The notes: generated by a model not told the origin, from the sequence alone. A DNA stretch of 64,000 nucleotides from Natrialba chahannaoensis JCM 10990 (GCF_000337135.1 NZ_AOIN01000035.1:64775-128774), one strand, 5' to 3'; positions 35,985 through 45,698 are shown, counted from the stretch's first letter. A program made the numbers and translations.

Positions 35985-36542
35985 ATGAAAACGGATCGCT
36001 GGCGTGCGAATCGACGGCGGGTACTCGCCGGTATCGGTGGCGCGGCAGCGATTACTACAAGCGCGGGCTGTCTGGGGCTGAGAACGGATCCTGAGGGAGG
36101 CGTGAACGGCTCAGACACGGGTGCTGGCGGGGACGAATCCATAGATGACGACTCGGACCCAGTCACCGAGGCGGCCGAAACGACCGTCACCGACACCGAC
36201 CCAGACACCTGGGTCGACGTTTCGACGATTCGACTCGACGCCTACGTTGGCGGCTGGGTCGGCGTCGAACCAGATCATATCGACCGTGTCGAGAATCCCA
36301 CGCTCGTCCTCGTCGAAGGTCAGGAGTACGAGCTCACCTGCGAAAACCAGGATAACGTCAAGCACAACCTCGCGATCCACGACGAATCAGGGGCAGTCGT
36401 CGACGGACTCTCGTCTCCGATCGTCGCGGCACTTGGCGACACCGAGACCCTCCGATTCGAGGTGCATCCCGAGATGGTGACCTATATTTGCGAGCACCAG
36501 CCGGTGATCCAACTCGGCGATATCCTGGTTGTCGACGGTTGA
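35985..36542 (+). CDS. Tat-exported cupredoxin-like lipoprotein
   Basis: The protein has 185 residues. NRRRVLAGIGGAAAITTSAGC is a Tat signal with lipobox. The C-terminal domain (about 85-185) looks like a cupredoxin: NLAIHDESG, and YICEHQPVIQLGDILV, where H, C and H could bind copper. The methionine that usually follows the second histidine is not obvious, so the site may be type-1-like without the axial Met. It may carry electrons at the membrane surface. Confidence 0.75.
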   Translation: MKTDRWRANRRRVLAGIGGAAAITTSAGCLGLRTDPEGGVNGSDTGAGGDESIDDDSDPVTEAAETTVTDTDPDTWVDVSTIRLDAYVGGWVGVEPDHIDRVENPTLVLVEGQEYELTCENQDNVKHNLAIHDESGAVVDGLSSPIVAALGDTETLRFEVHPEMVTYICEHQPVIQLGDILVVDG

Positions 36543-36644
36543 ACGGGCGTCTCTTTCTCCATCGAAGTATCTCTCCAGCATAACTAGTCTACGTTCTGAG
36601 AACTGGCTAGCACTTCCTTCCTTGGCGGTGTAGGAACCCGGGCA

Positions 36645-37418
36645 ATGACGAACGTACTCGAGAACGAGGTTGCAGTGGTCACCGGCGGCGCGAGCGGAAT
36701 CGGTCGTTCGATCGCCCGACGATTTGCAGCGGAAGGGGCAGATATCGTTATCGCAGACATCCAGGATGCGCCCCGCGAGGGTGGTGAGCCGACACACGAA
36801 CTGATCGACGAGGAGACGGACGCCGAGACGGCCTACGTTGAGTGCGATGTGTCGTCCGTCGACAACCTTGAGAGTGGCGTCGCGGCGGCCGACGAGTTCG
36901 GTGGTGTGACGGTGATGGTGAACAACGCCGGCATCTTCCACGGAGAGGAGTTCCTCGAGACTGAAGAGGAGGCGTTCGACAGGATGATGAATATCAACGT
37001 CAAGGGCGTCTACTTCGGTGCGCAGGCGGCCGCACGACGCATGGTCGAGGCCGACGGTGGGAGTATTATCAACCTCTCGTCGGTCGCCGGACTCGAGGGC
37101 GCGGGTGAGTTCGTCACCTACTGCGGGACGAAGGGGGCGGTTCGGTTACTCACGTATTCGATGGCGGCGGTACTCGGCTCCGAGGACGTTCGCGTGAACG
37201 CGATCCATCCGGGTTTGATCGAGACGACGATGACGACCGACGACGTGTCGATCATCGGTTCGGACGACGAGGACGCCTTCCTTGAGGCGATTCCGTCCAG
37301 ACGCGCCGGCCAGCCCGACGAAATTGCGGACGCGGCGGTGTACCTCGCGAGTGAGCAGTCGTCGTACGTCACTGGTGAGTCGCTGGTCGTCGATGGTGGG
37401 ATGACCAACACACAATAA
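36645..37418 (+). CDS. Short-chain dehydrogenase/reductase
   Basis: The protein has 257 residues. The NAD(P)-binding TGGASGIG is at about 14-21, NNAG near 88, and the catalytic Ser-Tyr-Lys set is visible as INLSSVAG and YCGTKGAV. An acidic residue after the second strand (ADIQDAP) favours NAD over NADP. Substrate unknown. Length is standard for classical SDRs. Confidence 0.9.
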   Translation: MTNVLENEVAVVTGGASGIGRSIARRFAAEGADIVIADIQDAPREGGEPTHELIDEETDAETAYVECDVSSVDNLESGVAAADEFGGVTVMVNNAGIFHGEEFLETEEEAFDRMMNINVKGVYFGAQAAARRMVEADGGSIINLSSVAGLEGAGEFVTYCGTKGAVRLLTYSMAAVLGSEDVRVNAIHPGLIETTMTTDDVSIIGSDDEDAFLEAIPSRRAGQPDEIADAAVYLASEQSSYVTGESLVVDGGMTNTQ

Positions 37419-37451
37419 TGCTCGATTCGGTCTCCCTCCGCGCTCATCACG

Positions 37452-37874
37452 CTACCGGACGACCGTCACCGGAACCGGCGCTCGCCGAACGATCTTTTCT
37501 GCGATGCTGCCGAGGAGCACCCGTGAGACGCCCGAGCGGCCGTGGCTGCCGACGACGATGTGGTCGATGCCGTTCGACTCGTCTTCGGCGAACGCGACGA
37601 CTTCGTTGTCCGGCCGACCGATTGCTGTTTCCGTTCTGAACTCGACATCCTCGTTGCCCGCGAGTTCGGCAATTTCCTCCCGAAGCGTGTCTGAGACCTC
37701 GTCTTGCTTGTTCTTGAGTGCGTCCTGTATGTAGTTGACGCTCGCACCGGTGTAGCCTTCGGCGGCTTCGATGACGCGAAGGAGGACGATTTCGTCGTCA
37801 GCGTGGGTGTTGAACGCGTATTCGACCGCCTGTTGTGCGGACTCCGAGCCGTCGTATGCGACGAGAACTGCCAT
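37452..37874 (-). CDS. Universal stress protein (UspA family)
   Basis: The protein has 140 residues and the UspA nucleotide-binding motif HIVVGSHGRSGVSRVLLGSI, that is G-2x-G-9x-G(S/T). The start MAVLVAYDGSESAQQA is typical. These proteins bind ATP or AMP and are induced by stress. Convergent with the SDR gene. Confidence 0.93.
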   Translation of the reverse strand: MAVLVAYDGSESAQQAVEYAFNTHADDEIVLLRVIEAAEGYTGASVNYIQDALKNKQDEVSDTLREEIAELAGNEDVEFRTETAIGRPDNEVVAFAEDESNGIDHIVVGSHGRSGVSRVLLGSIAEKIVRRAPVPVTVVR

Positions 37875-37967
37875 AGTCGCTGTTCTCTTCGCAGCGGGAT
37901 AAGCGCGGCTGCTGGTTCTGCCTCAGTAAAAATGGGTCAGTACCGATCCGGACCGATCCGGTCCCGA

Positions 37968-39062
37968 CTACTCCTCGAAACCGTCCTCAAACCGGAACGT
38001 ACCGTCTCGCTGCACAACCTCGCCGTCGACTTCGATGTACGAATCCTCGCTCATGTCGACGATCATGTCGACGTGGGTCGCACTCTCGTTTTGCTCGTTG
38101 CCCTCACCGACGGTGTTGTCGTAGGCGCGCCCGACCGCCATGTGGACGGTGTCGCCCATCTTCTCGTCGAAGAGCATGTTGTACGTGAACTGGTCGATAT
38201 CGCGATTCATTCCGATACCGAGTTCACCAAGTCGGCGCGCGCCATCGTCGGTGTTGAGGACTTCCGTCAGAATCTCCTCGTTCTTCGCCGCGGAGTGGGA
38301 GACGACCTCGCCGCCTTCGAACTCGAGATAGACGTCCGTGATCTCACGGCCCTGGTGGTACAGCGGCATGTCGAACAGGACTTCGCCTTCGACGCTGTCT
38401 GGCTGTGGTGCGGTGAAGACCTCGCCGCCGGGGAGGTTGTGCTTACCGTGGTCGTTGATTGTCGGGTTGCCAGCGACAGACATGGTTACGTCGGTGGTGT
38501 CGCCGCTGACGATGCGGACCTCCTCGGCGGGGTCGAGAATCTCGACCATGTTCGCCTGGTGGTCGCGCTGGTCGTCCCAGTCCTTGTTGACGGCGTCCCA
38601 GACGAAGTTCTCGTAGCCCTCGGTGCTCATTTCGGCGAGCTGGGCGTTCGCGGGCGCGGGGAACTGCGTCAGACACCAGCGCGTCGAGAGGCGCTCGTTC
38701 AGGATCGGTCGGCGAGCCTTCCCGTAGGCGGCGCTGATTTCGGGATCGACATCACTAGTCTGCGTGACGTTGTCGCTGGCGCGGATGGCGATGTAAACGT
38801 CCGTGTTCTCGATAAGTGCGAGTTCGTGTTCCGGCGTTTCGAACTCGCCGTCGCTCGCGCGGAGGAACGCGCGCTGCTCGCGCTTGCCGGTGCGCTGACT
38901 CGTCATGACTGGGTTCGCCCCCTTCTCCCCAATGAGTTCATGGAGTGCAACAACGAGGTCCTCAGCGACGGGATGGGCGTCGATGACGACGTTGTCGCCT
39001 TCCTGCAAATCAACCGAGTGATTCGCGATAATTTCGGCGTGGTTACGGATTCGCGGATCCAT
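37968..39062 (-). CDS. Aminopeptidase of the M29 (thermophilic aminopeptidase T) family
   Basis: The protein has 364 residues from the ATG at 39062. The M29 pattern includes MDPRIRNHAEIIANHSVDLQ, EGDNVVIDAHPVAEDLV and the C-terminal metal-binding ATHVDMIVDM region with upstream conserved Glu and His residues (for example GMNRDIDQFTYNML). It is a cytoplasmic metallo-aminopeptidase releasing N-terminal residues. A longer in-frame start is rejected because the extra N-terminus lacks family features. Confidence 0.9.
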   Translation of the reverse strand: MDPRIRNHAEIIANHSVDLQEGDNVVIDAHPVAEDLVVALHELIGEKGANPVMTSQRTGKREQRAFLRASDGEFETPEHELALIENTDVYIAIRASDNVTQTSDVDPEISAAYGKARRPILNERLSTRWCLTQFPAPANAQLAEMSTEGYENFVWDAVNKDWDDQRDHQANMVEILDPAEEVRIVSGDTTDVTMSVAGNPTINDHGKHNLPGGEVFTAPQPDSVEGEVLFDMPLYHQGREITDVYLEFEGGEVVSHSAAKNEEILTEVLNTDDGARRLGELGIGMNRDIDQFTYNMLFDEKMGDTVHMAVGRAYDNTVGEGNEQNESATHVDMIVDMSEDSYIEVDGEVVQRDGTFRFEDGFEE

Positions 39063-39201
39063 ACTGGACAAGTATTCGCAGTATTGGGATACAGTTTTCG
39101 AATCGAAACCACAACTCAGCTGCCCGTCAGAATTTCCCCAGCGCACCGGATCGCCCCGGCACAGTCCACCTCGTGCCCGGAGCAGTTCACCATTTACCAG
39201 C

Positions 39202-39486
39202 TCACCGCCCCGCGCCACCATCCGCCAGGAAAATCCCCAGATAGATCGACGCAAACGCACAGCCAACCCCCGCGGCGAACGCGATGACGAACGGGGACTC
39301 GAGTACAACCTCGCCACCGTCCTCGAGGACCCAGCCGCTGAAGCCGACGGTGAGCAGGGTGATTGCGAGCAGTCGGAGGATGGAGACGAGTTGGCGGCCG
39401 CGTTTGCTCTTGTTCGTGTCTGTGGGTTCGTCCGTGTCCGCGTTCGCGTCCGTATTCGTGTTCGTATTTTTGGTGTCAGTTGGCAC
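39202..39486 (-). CDS. Small membrane protein
   Basis: The protein has 94 residues. A Thr/Asn/Asp-rich N-terminus (about 1-28) precedes two hydrophobic helices (about 35-52 and 65-87). The start ATG at 39486 overlaps the last codons of the membrane protein upstream (stop at 39476), so they are translationally coupled. Function unknown. Confidence 0.7.
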   Translation of the reverse strand: MPTDTKNTNTNTDANADTDEPTDTNKSKRGRQLVSILRLLAITLLTVGFSGWVLEDGGEVVLESPFVIAFAAGVGCAFASIYLGIFLADGGAGR

Positions 39487-40528
39487 GGTCGGTCACCCCA
39501 TTCGTGTCACTGGTCCTAGTAACGTTTGGCTGAGAGCGAGGTGGAACGCCGCCCGCGCCGCTCGTTCCAGCGTTCTGTTCGTCCATCTCGTCCAGTTCCT
39601 GGCAGAACGAGACGGTCGCAGCCGTCAGCACGAACGAGAGCGGAACCCCCACAATGAGGGCAAGTCCAAAGCCGATCACGGGAACTGTGCTCACGAACAG
39701 CGAGAGCGGGATGGAGACGATGAGACCAACCACGACATGCCAGAGTGCAAATTTGAAGTAGGGACCGCCGGCAAGAGCGTGCCGGGCGGACTGGCGAAAT
39801 GCTTCGATAACTGGTGTGTCGGCGACGACCAACAGGAACGGCGTGGCGTAAAAGAGGTACGCCAGCACGAATATGACGGGAATCGCGAGAAGGACGAGCG
39901 CAGGACTGACCAGCATCAGTGGGATCGCGAGCAGAAACGCACCGAAGACGAGCAGATGATAGACAAAGAACGGCGGCGTGTACTGTTTCACGAGCGCTGC
40001 TATCGCGACTGGTTCGCCGCGAAGACGTCGGTCCAGTCCGCCGATGTAGCCCGCGGCGATCACCGACGCGATGAGGGCGTAGACGACGAGGAGCCCGCCA
40101 ATGATTCCGAGCAGTGAGAGCTCGCCGATTTCGGGTGGAACGACGACCGTTTCGAACGGCGTCTCGATCGTTACGTCGGCACCAGCGGGGCCGTGGCCAG
40201 TAGCTGTGCCTGTTCCAGCACCGGGATGCACCGCACTCGACGCCCCGGTCGTCTCGGCGTCGGGAGCGTCGATGAACGCCCAGAGGTCGAGCAGCGGGTT
40301 CGGTAACGGGAATTTCGCAGAGATAGTAAACCCGTTCTGTGGTGCCATCGTCCGGGCGACTTTCCCGAGTTCGACGAGCGAGAGGGCGAGCGGAACGAGC
40401 ATGAACGCCGACAGGGTGTTGAATCGGTCGATAATCCGTGAGACGTGTTCTGTGAAGGTGTGTGGTGTTGTGGTCTTCGACCAGAAAGCGGAGGGAGGGG
40501 AGTCGGACGGGGACGAATCGGGAGCCAT
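39476..40528 (-). CDS. Polytopic membrane protein, unknown
   Basis: The protein has 350 residues from the ATG at 40528 (MAPDSSPSDSPPS). It carries about six helices: one near 35-60, a Gly/Ala-rich extracellular stretch (about 85-125), and hydrophobic stretches in 140-320. A REDUCED repeat-like pattern resembles the DUF7847/DUF4013-type haloarchaeal membrane proteins. The gene is followed by the overlapping small membrane protein, and likely forms a two-gene operon. No transported substrate can be proposed. Confidence 0.7.
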   Translation of the reverse strand: MAPDSSPSDSPPSAFWSKTTTPHTFTEHVSRIIDRFNTLSAFMLVPLALSLVELGKVARTMAPQNGFTISAKFPLPNPLLDLWAFIDAPDAETTGASSAVHPGAGTGTATGHGPAGADVTIETPFETVVVPPEIGELSLLGIIGGLLVVYALIASVIAAGYIGGLDRRLRGEPVAIAALVKQYTPPFFVYHLLVFGAFLLAIPLMLVSPALVLLAIPVIFVLAYLFYATPFLLVVADTPVIEAFRQSARHALAGGPYFKFALWHVVVGLIVSIPLSLFVSTVPVIGFGLALIVGVPLSFVLTAATVSFCQELDEMDEQNAGTSGAGGVPPRSQPNVTRTSDTNGVTDRAN

Positions 40529-40694
40529 ATAACCACAACAGATGACTGACACTTCAACGTGTTGTTTGGTGGCCTCCGAGAGCGAGACACAGCACTGCAA
40601 TCACCAATACGGCGTACGGGTGCCCGTATGAGACTGTCTCGCTGACCACCCGCACATGCCAGCGTTCTTTGCCGGCCGCCGGCAACTGCATCAC

Positions 40695-41708
40695 ATGATC
40701 GACTTTCGCTCGGATACCGTTACGAGACCCGACGATCGAATGCGCGAGGCTGCACGGGACGCCGAGGTCGGCGATGATGTCTACCGCGAGGACCCAACCG
40801 TCGCCGAACTCGAGTCCCGCGTCGCTGCACGGCTCGGCACCGAGGCAGCGATGTACTGCCCGACAGGAACGATGGCAAATCAGATCGCTGGCCGTGTCCA
40901 CACCGAGCGTGGGCAGGAACTGCTCGCAGACCGCAAGAGCCACGTCGTGAAGTACGAACTCGGCGGCTTCGCGGACCTCGCTGGATTGCAGGTGCGGATG
41001 CTCGACACCGACCGGGGCGTCCCGACGCCAGAACAGGTCGGGGCTGGCCTCGTCGAGGAGGAACTCCACCGACCCGGAACCGGCCTGCTCTGTCTCGAGA
41101 ATACCCACAACGCCCGCGGCGGCCTCGCAATCGATCCCGAGAAGATCGCCGCGGCAGCCGACGTGGCCCACGAGAACGACGTGCCGGTCCACCTCGACGG
41201 CGCGCGTGTGTTCAACGCCGCGACGGCACTTGACGTTCCCGTGACGGAGATCGTCGACCCGGTGGATACCGTCATGGTCTCGCTCTCGAAGGGACTCGGC
41301 GCACCGGTCGGCTCGATGCTCGCCGGCCCCGAGGCGTTCATCGAGGCAGCCCGCCGCACCCGCAAGCTCCTCGGTGGCGGCATGCGCCAGGCAGGCATCA
41401 TCGCCGGGCCGGCACTCTGTGCACTCGAGAACGTTGAGGCACTCGCAACGGATCACGAGAACGCCCGCGCGCTCGCGAACGGATTAGATAAGATCGACGG
41501 CTTCGACGTGCAAACGCCGGAGACGAACATCGTCCTCGTGGACGTTGCTGGCACTGGACTCGACACTGAAGCCGTACTCGAGTCCTTAGAAGAACAGGAC
41601 GTGCTGGCGACGGTGTTCGGGCCGACAACGGTTCGGTTCTGTACGCACCGCGACGTGTCGGCGGCCGATGTCGAGACGGCACTCGGACGGATCGAGGCGG
41701 CGTTCTGA
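40695..41708 (+). CDS. ltaE: Low-specificity L-threonine aldolase
   Basis: The protein has 337 residues. MIDFRSDTVTRPDDRMREA matches the aldolase N-terminus, and the PLP lysine is in VMVSLSKGLGAPVGSML. HEN and the RGxA-like LCLENTHNARGG motif complete the fold-type I signature. It splits L-threonine or L-allo-threonine to glycine and acetaldehyde. The ATG at 40695 is preferred over an upstream in-frame start 13 codons earlier. Confidence 0.93.
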   Translation: MIDFRSDTVTRPDDRMREAARDAEVGDDVYREDPTVAELESRVAARLGTEAAMYCPTGTMANQIAGRVHTERGQELLADRKSHVVKYELGGFADLAGLQVRMLDTDRGVPTPEQVGAGLVEEELHRPGTGLLCLENTHNARGGLAIDPEKIAAAADVAHENDVPVHLDGARVFNAATALDVPVTEIVDPVDTVMVSLSKGLGAPVGSMLAGPEAFIEAARRTRKLLGGGMRQAGIIAGPALCALENVEALATDHENARALANGLDKIDGFDVQTPETNIVLVDVAGTGLDTEAVLESLEEQDVLATVFGPTTVRFCTHRDVSAADVETALGRIEAAF

Positions 41709-41814
41709 GCTGGCTCGATCTGATTTTGGGCCGTCACTGACGACGAACGCACCGCTCTCTGTGTCTCTTGCGTTGTAATTCGTGGCTGTTGTGGGATGGA
41801 CGCTGTCGCGCTGG

Positions 41815-41943
41815 CTACCGGCCCATGCCATCGCGGAACTCGAGTACCGTCCGCCGAAGCAGCAGGTAGGTGAAGAAGATGAGCGAGAGCAGGATTACGA
41901 CGATAGCGATGATGACGGGGTCGTCAGGGATGAAGCCAAGCAT
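41815..41943 (-). CDS. 42-residue single-helix membrane protein
   Basis: On the minus strand, ATG at 41943 opens a 42-residue frame: MLGFIPDDPVIIAIVVILLS, then LIFFTYLLLRR and a polar tail ending GMGR, with a stop at 41815-41817. One clear membrane helix (about 8-30) is followed by positive charges. It uses GC-rich third positions like the neighbours, which supports coding. It is too short for most gene finders. Function unknown. Confidence 0.65.
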   Translation of the reverse strand: MLGFIPDDPVIIAIVVILLSLIFFTYLLLRRTVLEFRDGMGR

Positions 41944-42042
41944 AGGCGCGGGGTACTGCCCGTGTGTCCAAAGTCGTTTCGACGTTCGCCGAGTTCGAGC
42001 GGTCGACGGTCGGTGACAGTGTGGCGACTCAATCGCCGGTAA

Positions 42043-43215
42043 CTACCACCAGCGGTTCTCGACGAGTCGGTCGACCGCCTCGTGAATCGTCTCCTCGTTT
42101 CGCGAGAAAGTGAACCGGACCCAGTCCGAGTCGGCGTCAGGGTCCGTGTAGAAGCTACTGCCCGGGACGGCGGCGACGCCGGCCTCGCGGATCAGTCGGT
42201 AGCAGAACTCGATGTCGTCCTCGTCGGTCGGGTACCGGGTCAGAATATAGTACGCGCCGTCGGGTTTGACCGGGTCGAGGCCCGCTTCCTGGAGTCCGTC
42301 GTAGAGGATGTCTCGTCGCTCTTCGTAGGAATCCGAGAGCTCTTGGTAGTACGATTCGGGTAGCTCGAGCGCTTCCACACCGGCCTTCTGGAACGGCGTC
42401 GGCGCACAGATGCTCGTGTAGTCGTGGATCTTCCGGAGTTCTTTCGAGAGGTACTCGGGCGCGAGACAGTAGCCGACGCGCCAGCCGGTGACGCTGAACG
42501 TCTTTGACATGCCCGTACAAACGATCGTTCGGTCGGCAAGGTCGCCGACCTCGACCGGGCTGATGTAGTCGTCGGTGTAGACGATGTGCTCGTAGATCTC
42601 GTCGGTGAGAACAATCAGGTCGTGTTCGAAGACGATCTCCTCGATGCGCTCGAGTTCTTCGCGCGTGAACACCTTCCCCGTCGGATTCATCGGGGTGTTG
42701 AGGACGATGATTCGCGCGTTTTCGGCCGCTGCTTCGAGTGCCTCGAAGTCGATGCCGAGGCCGTCGGTAATGTCGATGGGGACGGCGCTCGCGCCCGCGA
42801 ACTGGCTCGCCGGAATGTAGCTCTCGTAGACGGGTTCGAAGTAGATGACCTCGTCGCCGGGGCCGGCAAGCGAGAGCATCGTCGACATGATGGCCTCGCT
42901 GGTGCCGCTGGTGATCGTGACCTCGGTTTCAGGGTCGTACTCGACGCCCTTCCACTCGGCGTAGCGCTCGGCGACGGCGTCACGCAGTTCCGGAAGCCCC
43001 CAGGTGATCGTATACTGACTATCGGTCTCGATAGCCTCCTGAGCGGCGGCCTTGATCTCGGGTGGCGTCTCGTCCTCGTCGGGAATTCCCTGAGAGAGGT
43101 TGATTGCGCCGCGGTCGATTGCTTCGCGAGTCATCTCGCGGATGACGGACTCGGCGACGCCCGAGGTTCGGGAACTACCGATCGCATCGCCATCGAAATC
43201 GGGTGTTCGTGTCAT
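42043..43215 (-). CDS. Class I/II PLP aminotransferase
   Basis: The protein has 390 residues of the aspartate/aromatic aminotransferase fold type I. The PLP lysine lies in CTGMSKTFSVTGWRVGY, with NTPMNPTGKV near 185 and the C-terminal arginine in DWVRFTFSR. ATG at 43215 begins 4 bases after the speB stop, so the two are co-transcribed. This placement suggests a role in polyamine or arginine-derived amine metabolism, but the exact amino donor is not determinable. Confidence 0.9.
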   Translation of the reverse strand: MTRTPDFDGDAIGSSRTSGVAESVIREMTREAIDRGAINLSQGIPDEDETPPEIKAAAQEAIETDSQYTITWGLPELRDAVAERYAEWKGVEYDPETEVTITSGTSEAIMSTMLSLAGPGDEVIYFEPVYESYIPASQFAGASAVPIDITDGLGIDFEALEAAAENARIIVLNTPMNPTGKVFTREELERIEEIVFEHDLIVLTDEIYEHIVYTDDYISPVEVGDLADRTIVCTGMSKTFSVTGWRVGYCLAPEYLSKELRKIHDYTSICAPTPFQKAGVEALELPESYYQELSDSYEERRDILYDGLQEAGLDPVKPDGAYYILTRYPTDEDDIEFCYRLIREAGVAAVPGSSFYTDPDADSDWVRFTFSRNEETIHEAVDRLVENRWW

Positions 43216-43219
43216 CGTC

Positions 43220-44224
43220 TCACTCCGCAAATTTGCGCTCGAGTAGCGTCACGAGCAGATAGGAGGCGAGGCGCTGGGTGCCCTCGTCGGAGTCGTACCG
43301 TGGTGCGACCTCCATCATGTCGACCGCGCCGACATCGTTAGTCTCGCCGAGAACCTCCATCGTCTTGAGCGCCTGGTGCGGGGTCAGCCCACCTGGCACA
43401 GGAGTGCCGGTTCCCGGCGCAACGCTCGGATCGACGGCGTCGATATCGAAGGAGACGTAGACCGCATCGGTTCCTTCGGCCGCGGCGGCGACCGCGTCGG
43501 AGACGACCGAGGTGATGCCCTGATCTTCGACATCGCGCATCGTGTAGAGGTTGAGTCCGGTTTCCTCGGCGAACTCGAAGAACTTGGGTGACTCGTAGCC
43601 ACGAATGCCGACCTGGCTGACGTTCTCGTAGTCGGTGTACTCGGAGTTCGCGATCAGCGACGTACTTGAGCCGTGGAAATCCGTGCCGAAGACGGGACTT
43701 TCCGAGACGGTGTCCGTGTGGGCATCGATCTGGACGAAGCCGACGTTGTCGTACTCGCCACCCTCCGCGAACCCGCGGACAGCGGGGAACGTACAGTAGT
43801 GGTCGCCGCCAAGCATGACGGGGAACGTCTGCGATGCGACCGTTGCCATGTGCGCGGTGATACTCTCAGCGGTCGTCTCGCTGTCCATCGGGAAAACGGG
43901 GGCGTCGCCGCAGTCGGCGACGGTGAGGTCGTCGAAGTTGACCTGCTTTCCCGTCTGCATGTTCGTCAGCCCGCCCTTGTAGTCCGAGAGATATGCCCAC
44001 CAGCCGCTCGCGCGCCGGATGGCCTGTGGGCCATAACGCGCGCCGGGGCGGTTCGAAACCGCACCGTCGTATGGAACGCCGAACGCTGCCGCGTCAACGT
44101 CGGAGATGTCACCGACATCTCGCATCTCTCCCTTCAAGAACGTCTTCGCGCCAGCGTACGCGAGTTCCACGTTCGCACCCTCGACTGACTCCCGGAACGC
44201 CGCTGCGGGATGTTGCTCGCTCAT
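43220..44224 (-). CDS. speB: Agmatinase family ureohydrolase
   Basis: The protein has 334 residues. The manganese ligands are visible: GGDHYCTFP, QIDAHTDT and SFDIDAVDPSVAPGTGTP. It would hydrolyse agmatine to putrescine and urea, or a related guanidino compound such as guanidinobutyrate. A 14-bp palindrome, GGCAACTAGTTGCC (44342-44355), lies upstream beside a TATA box (44381-44387), and 200 bases before the divergent NrpR-like gene, which suggests nitrogen control. Confidence 0.92.
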   Translation of the reverse strand: MSEQHPAAAFRESVEGANVELAYAGAKTFLKGEMRDVGDISDVDAAAFGVPYDGAVSNRPGARYGPQAIRRASGWWAYLSDYKGGLTNMQTGKQVNFDDLTVADCGDAPVFPMDSETTAESITAHMATVASQTFPVMLGGDHYCTFPAVRGFAEGGEYDNVGFVQIDAHTDTVSESPVFGTDFHGSSTSLIANSEYTDYENVSQVGIRGYESPKFFEFAEETGLNLYTMRDVEDQGITSVVSDAVAAAAEGTDAVYVSFDIDAVDPSVAPGTGTPVPGGLTPHQALKTMEVLGETNDVGAVDMMEVAPRYDSDEGTQRLASYLLVTLLERKFAE

Positions 44225-44555
44225 TGGTTGTCCACCGCAGCTTGCTGGCTGCCAGCCAATCCGTTCGATTGCAACGTGTCCCCTGTCACTGTTCCGACTG
44301 CTCGCGTCTGCGAGAGATCGTGTGTCATTCTAATACATCCCGGCAACTAGTTGCCACCTCATTCGTTTCGCGACAGCACTAATAAGGTTACGCACCGCGT
44401 GCGGACGTCACCCAAACACAATCCTTGTTCCCGAACACGTATGGGTTTGTCCTGGCTTTAACTGATTCCTGTTCGATGCCAGTGTTCCACGAAACCAACA
44501 CAAATCCAACCCAAACCCAAAGCTTGGTGGTCTCCCTCATCCACTATCTCTCTGA
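44225..44555. other. Divergent regulatory region between speB and the NrpR-like gene
   Basis: No gene. On the speB side it holds the TATA-like element TTATTAG (about 44380-44387), the 14-bp palindrome at 44342-44355 and a second inverted repeat GCTGGC-T-GCCAGC (44244-44256). On the other side GGCTTTAACTG (about 44453-44463) may be the TATA box of the regulator gene. Confidence 0.6.
44342..44355. promoter_or_regulatory. Putative NrpR-type operator of speB: GGCAACTAGTTGCC
   Basis: The sequence is a perfect palindrome that fits GGNA-N6-TNCC, the architecture of NrpR operators in methanogens. It lies about 26-40 bases downstream of a TATA-like element on the speB strand, that is at the predicted transcript start. 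Related dyads occur at 50654-50667 and 53267-53280. Confidence 0.55.
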
Positions 44556-45698
44556 ATGGCACCGGAGCTCGATAGACGAACGTACGACCTCCTTCGACTC
44601 GTCGACCGCCACAGCCCCATCGGCAGCATCCAGCTCGTTGAACTCATGCAGCTCCACGGCTACGACATCAAAGACCGGACAATACGGCTCACACTCTCCG
44701 AACTCGACGAGATCGGGCTCACGGAAAAAGTCCCTGGCCAGGGTCGGCGTCTGACACAGCGCGGCCGCGACGAACTCGAGCAAGGCGACGTCAGCAGCCG
44801 CCTCGAACAGATCCGCGCCCGCATCGCCGCCCTCACCAGTCGCGTCAGCTATGACCCACTCGAGGACACCGGTGCACTTGTCGCTTCGGCCGCCTACCTC
44901 GACGAGGACGCCGTCGACGACGCACTCGACCTCGTCGCTTCACTCGAGTCCCTCCCGCTCGGTCCAATCCCGATCGCACTTGAGGACAGTGCCGAGAGCG
45001 AGCCCGGCGACCTGCGTCTACTCATCCCCTCGAGTATCACCCTTGATGGCGTCCTGCTCGCCCACGGGGTCAACGCGGATCTTGCGACGGCAGGGTTACT
45101 CGAGTACGAGCCGGTGCCGGCGTCGGGGTCGCAGGAACTTGATGATGCGGGTGGGAGCGCTGATGGTGTTGATGCTAGCGGTAGCAATGCTGACGGTGCT
45201 GGTGGGGGCGAAGCCAGTGCCAGTGACGTCGACGATGACACCCACGCCCTCGACATCCAGAGCGGCGGCCAGATCGTCCGCTACGTCGACGTCATCAACG
45301 GAGAGGGCTCGTCGATCGACGTCATTTCGCTATTGATCGAATCGGGCCGTACCGACGTTCGGAGCGTTCTCGAAGGTGAGGGATCCGGCTTGCTGGTCGG
45401 CGACGGTCGGCAGTTCCCAATCAACCGGTACGAGGAGGCGCGTGACCTCGCGGTCGCGAGCCGCGATGCGATCGGTGGCGTGCTCGACTTTCGCCGCCCG
45501 CGAGAACAGGATAAGCTTCCGAACGGTAGTTCTGCCTGGGCGTTCGGCTCGTTGACCTACGTCGGCACTGGCGAACTCCTGCTCTCGGCGCTCAGTGAGT
45601 ACGACGTGACGGACGAGTGGGATACGCTGTACGGCACGGCTGAACGGAGCACGTTCGAGTCCGTTGAAACGGTAGTTCCGGCTCCGCTCGACGATTAG
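44556..45698 (+). CDS. nrpR: NrpR-like transcriptional regulator (HTH plus DUF128 domain)
   Basis: The protein has 380 residues. The N-terminal winged helix (residues 6-68, with RRTYDLLRL, GYDIKDRTIRLTLSELDEIG and GRRLT) is followed by the NRD/DUF128 domain (about 85-380). In methanogens NrpR represses nitrogen genes and releases DNA when 2-oxoglutarate binds. A Gly/Ala/Asp-rich loop (about 185-225) is inserted in the NRD. It is divergent from speB. A second copy (50843-51847) is in the transporter operon. Effector sensing is inferred from family. Confidence 0.87.
   Translation: MAPELDRRTYDLLRLVDRHSPIGSIQLVELMQLHGYDIKDRTIRLTLSELDEIGLTEKVPGQGRRLTQRGRDELEQGDVSSRLEQIRARIAALTSRVSYDPLEDTGALVASAAYLDEDAVDDALDLVASLESLPLGPIPIALEDSAESEPGDLRLLIPSSITLDGVLLAHGVNADLATAGLLEYEPVPASGSQELDDAGGSADGVDASGSNADGAGGGEASASDVDDDTHALDIQSGGQIVRYVDVINGEGSSIDVISLLIESGRTDVRSVLEGEGSGLLVGDGRQFPINRYEEARDLAVASRDAIGGVLDFRRPREQDKLPNGSSAWAFGSLTYVGTGELLLSALSEYDVTDEWDTLYGTAERSTFESVETVVPAPLDD

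Noticed and set aside
37704-39287. Plus-strand frame of about 527 codons opposite the M29 aminopeptidase
   Set aside because: It spans two real genes on the other strand and shows no protein family pattern.
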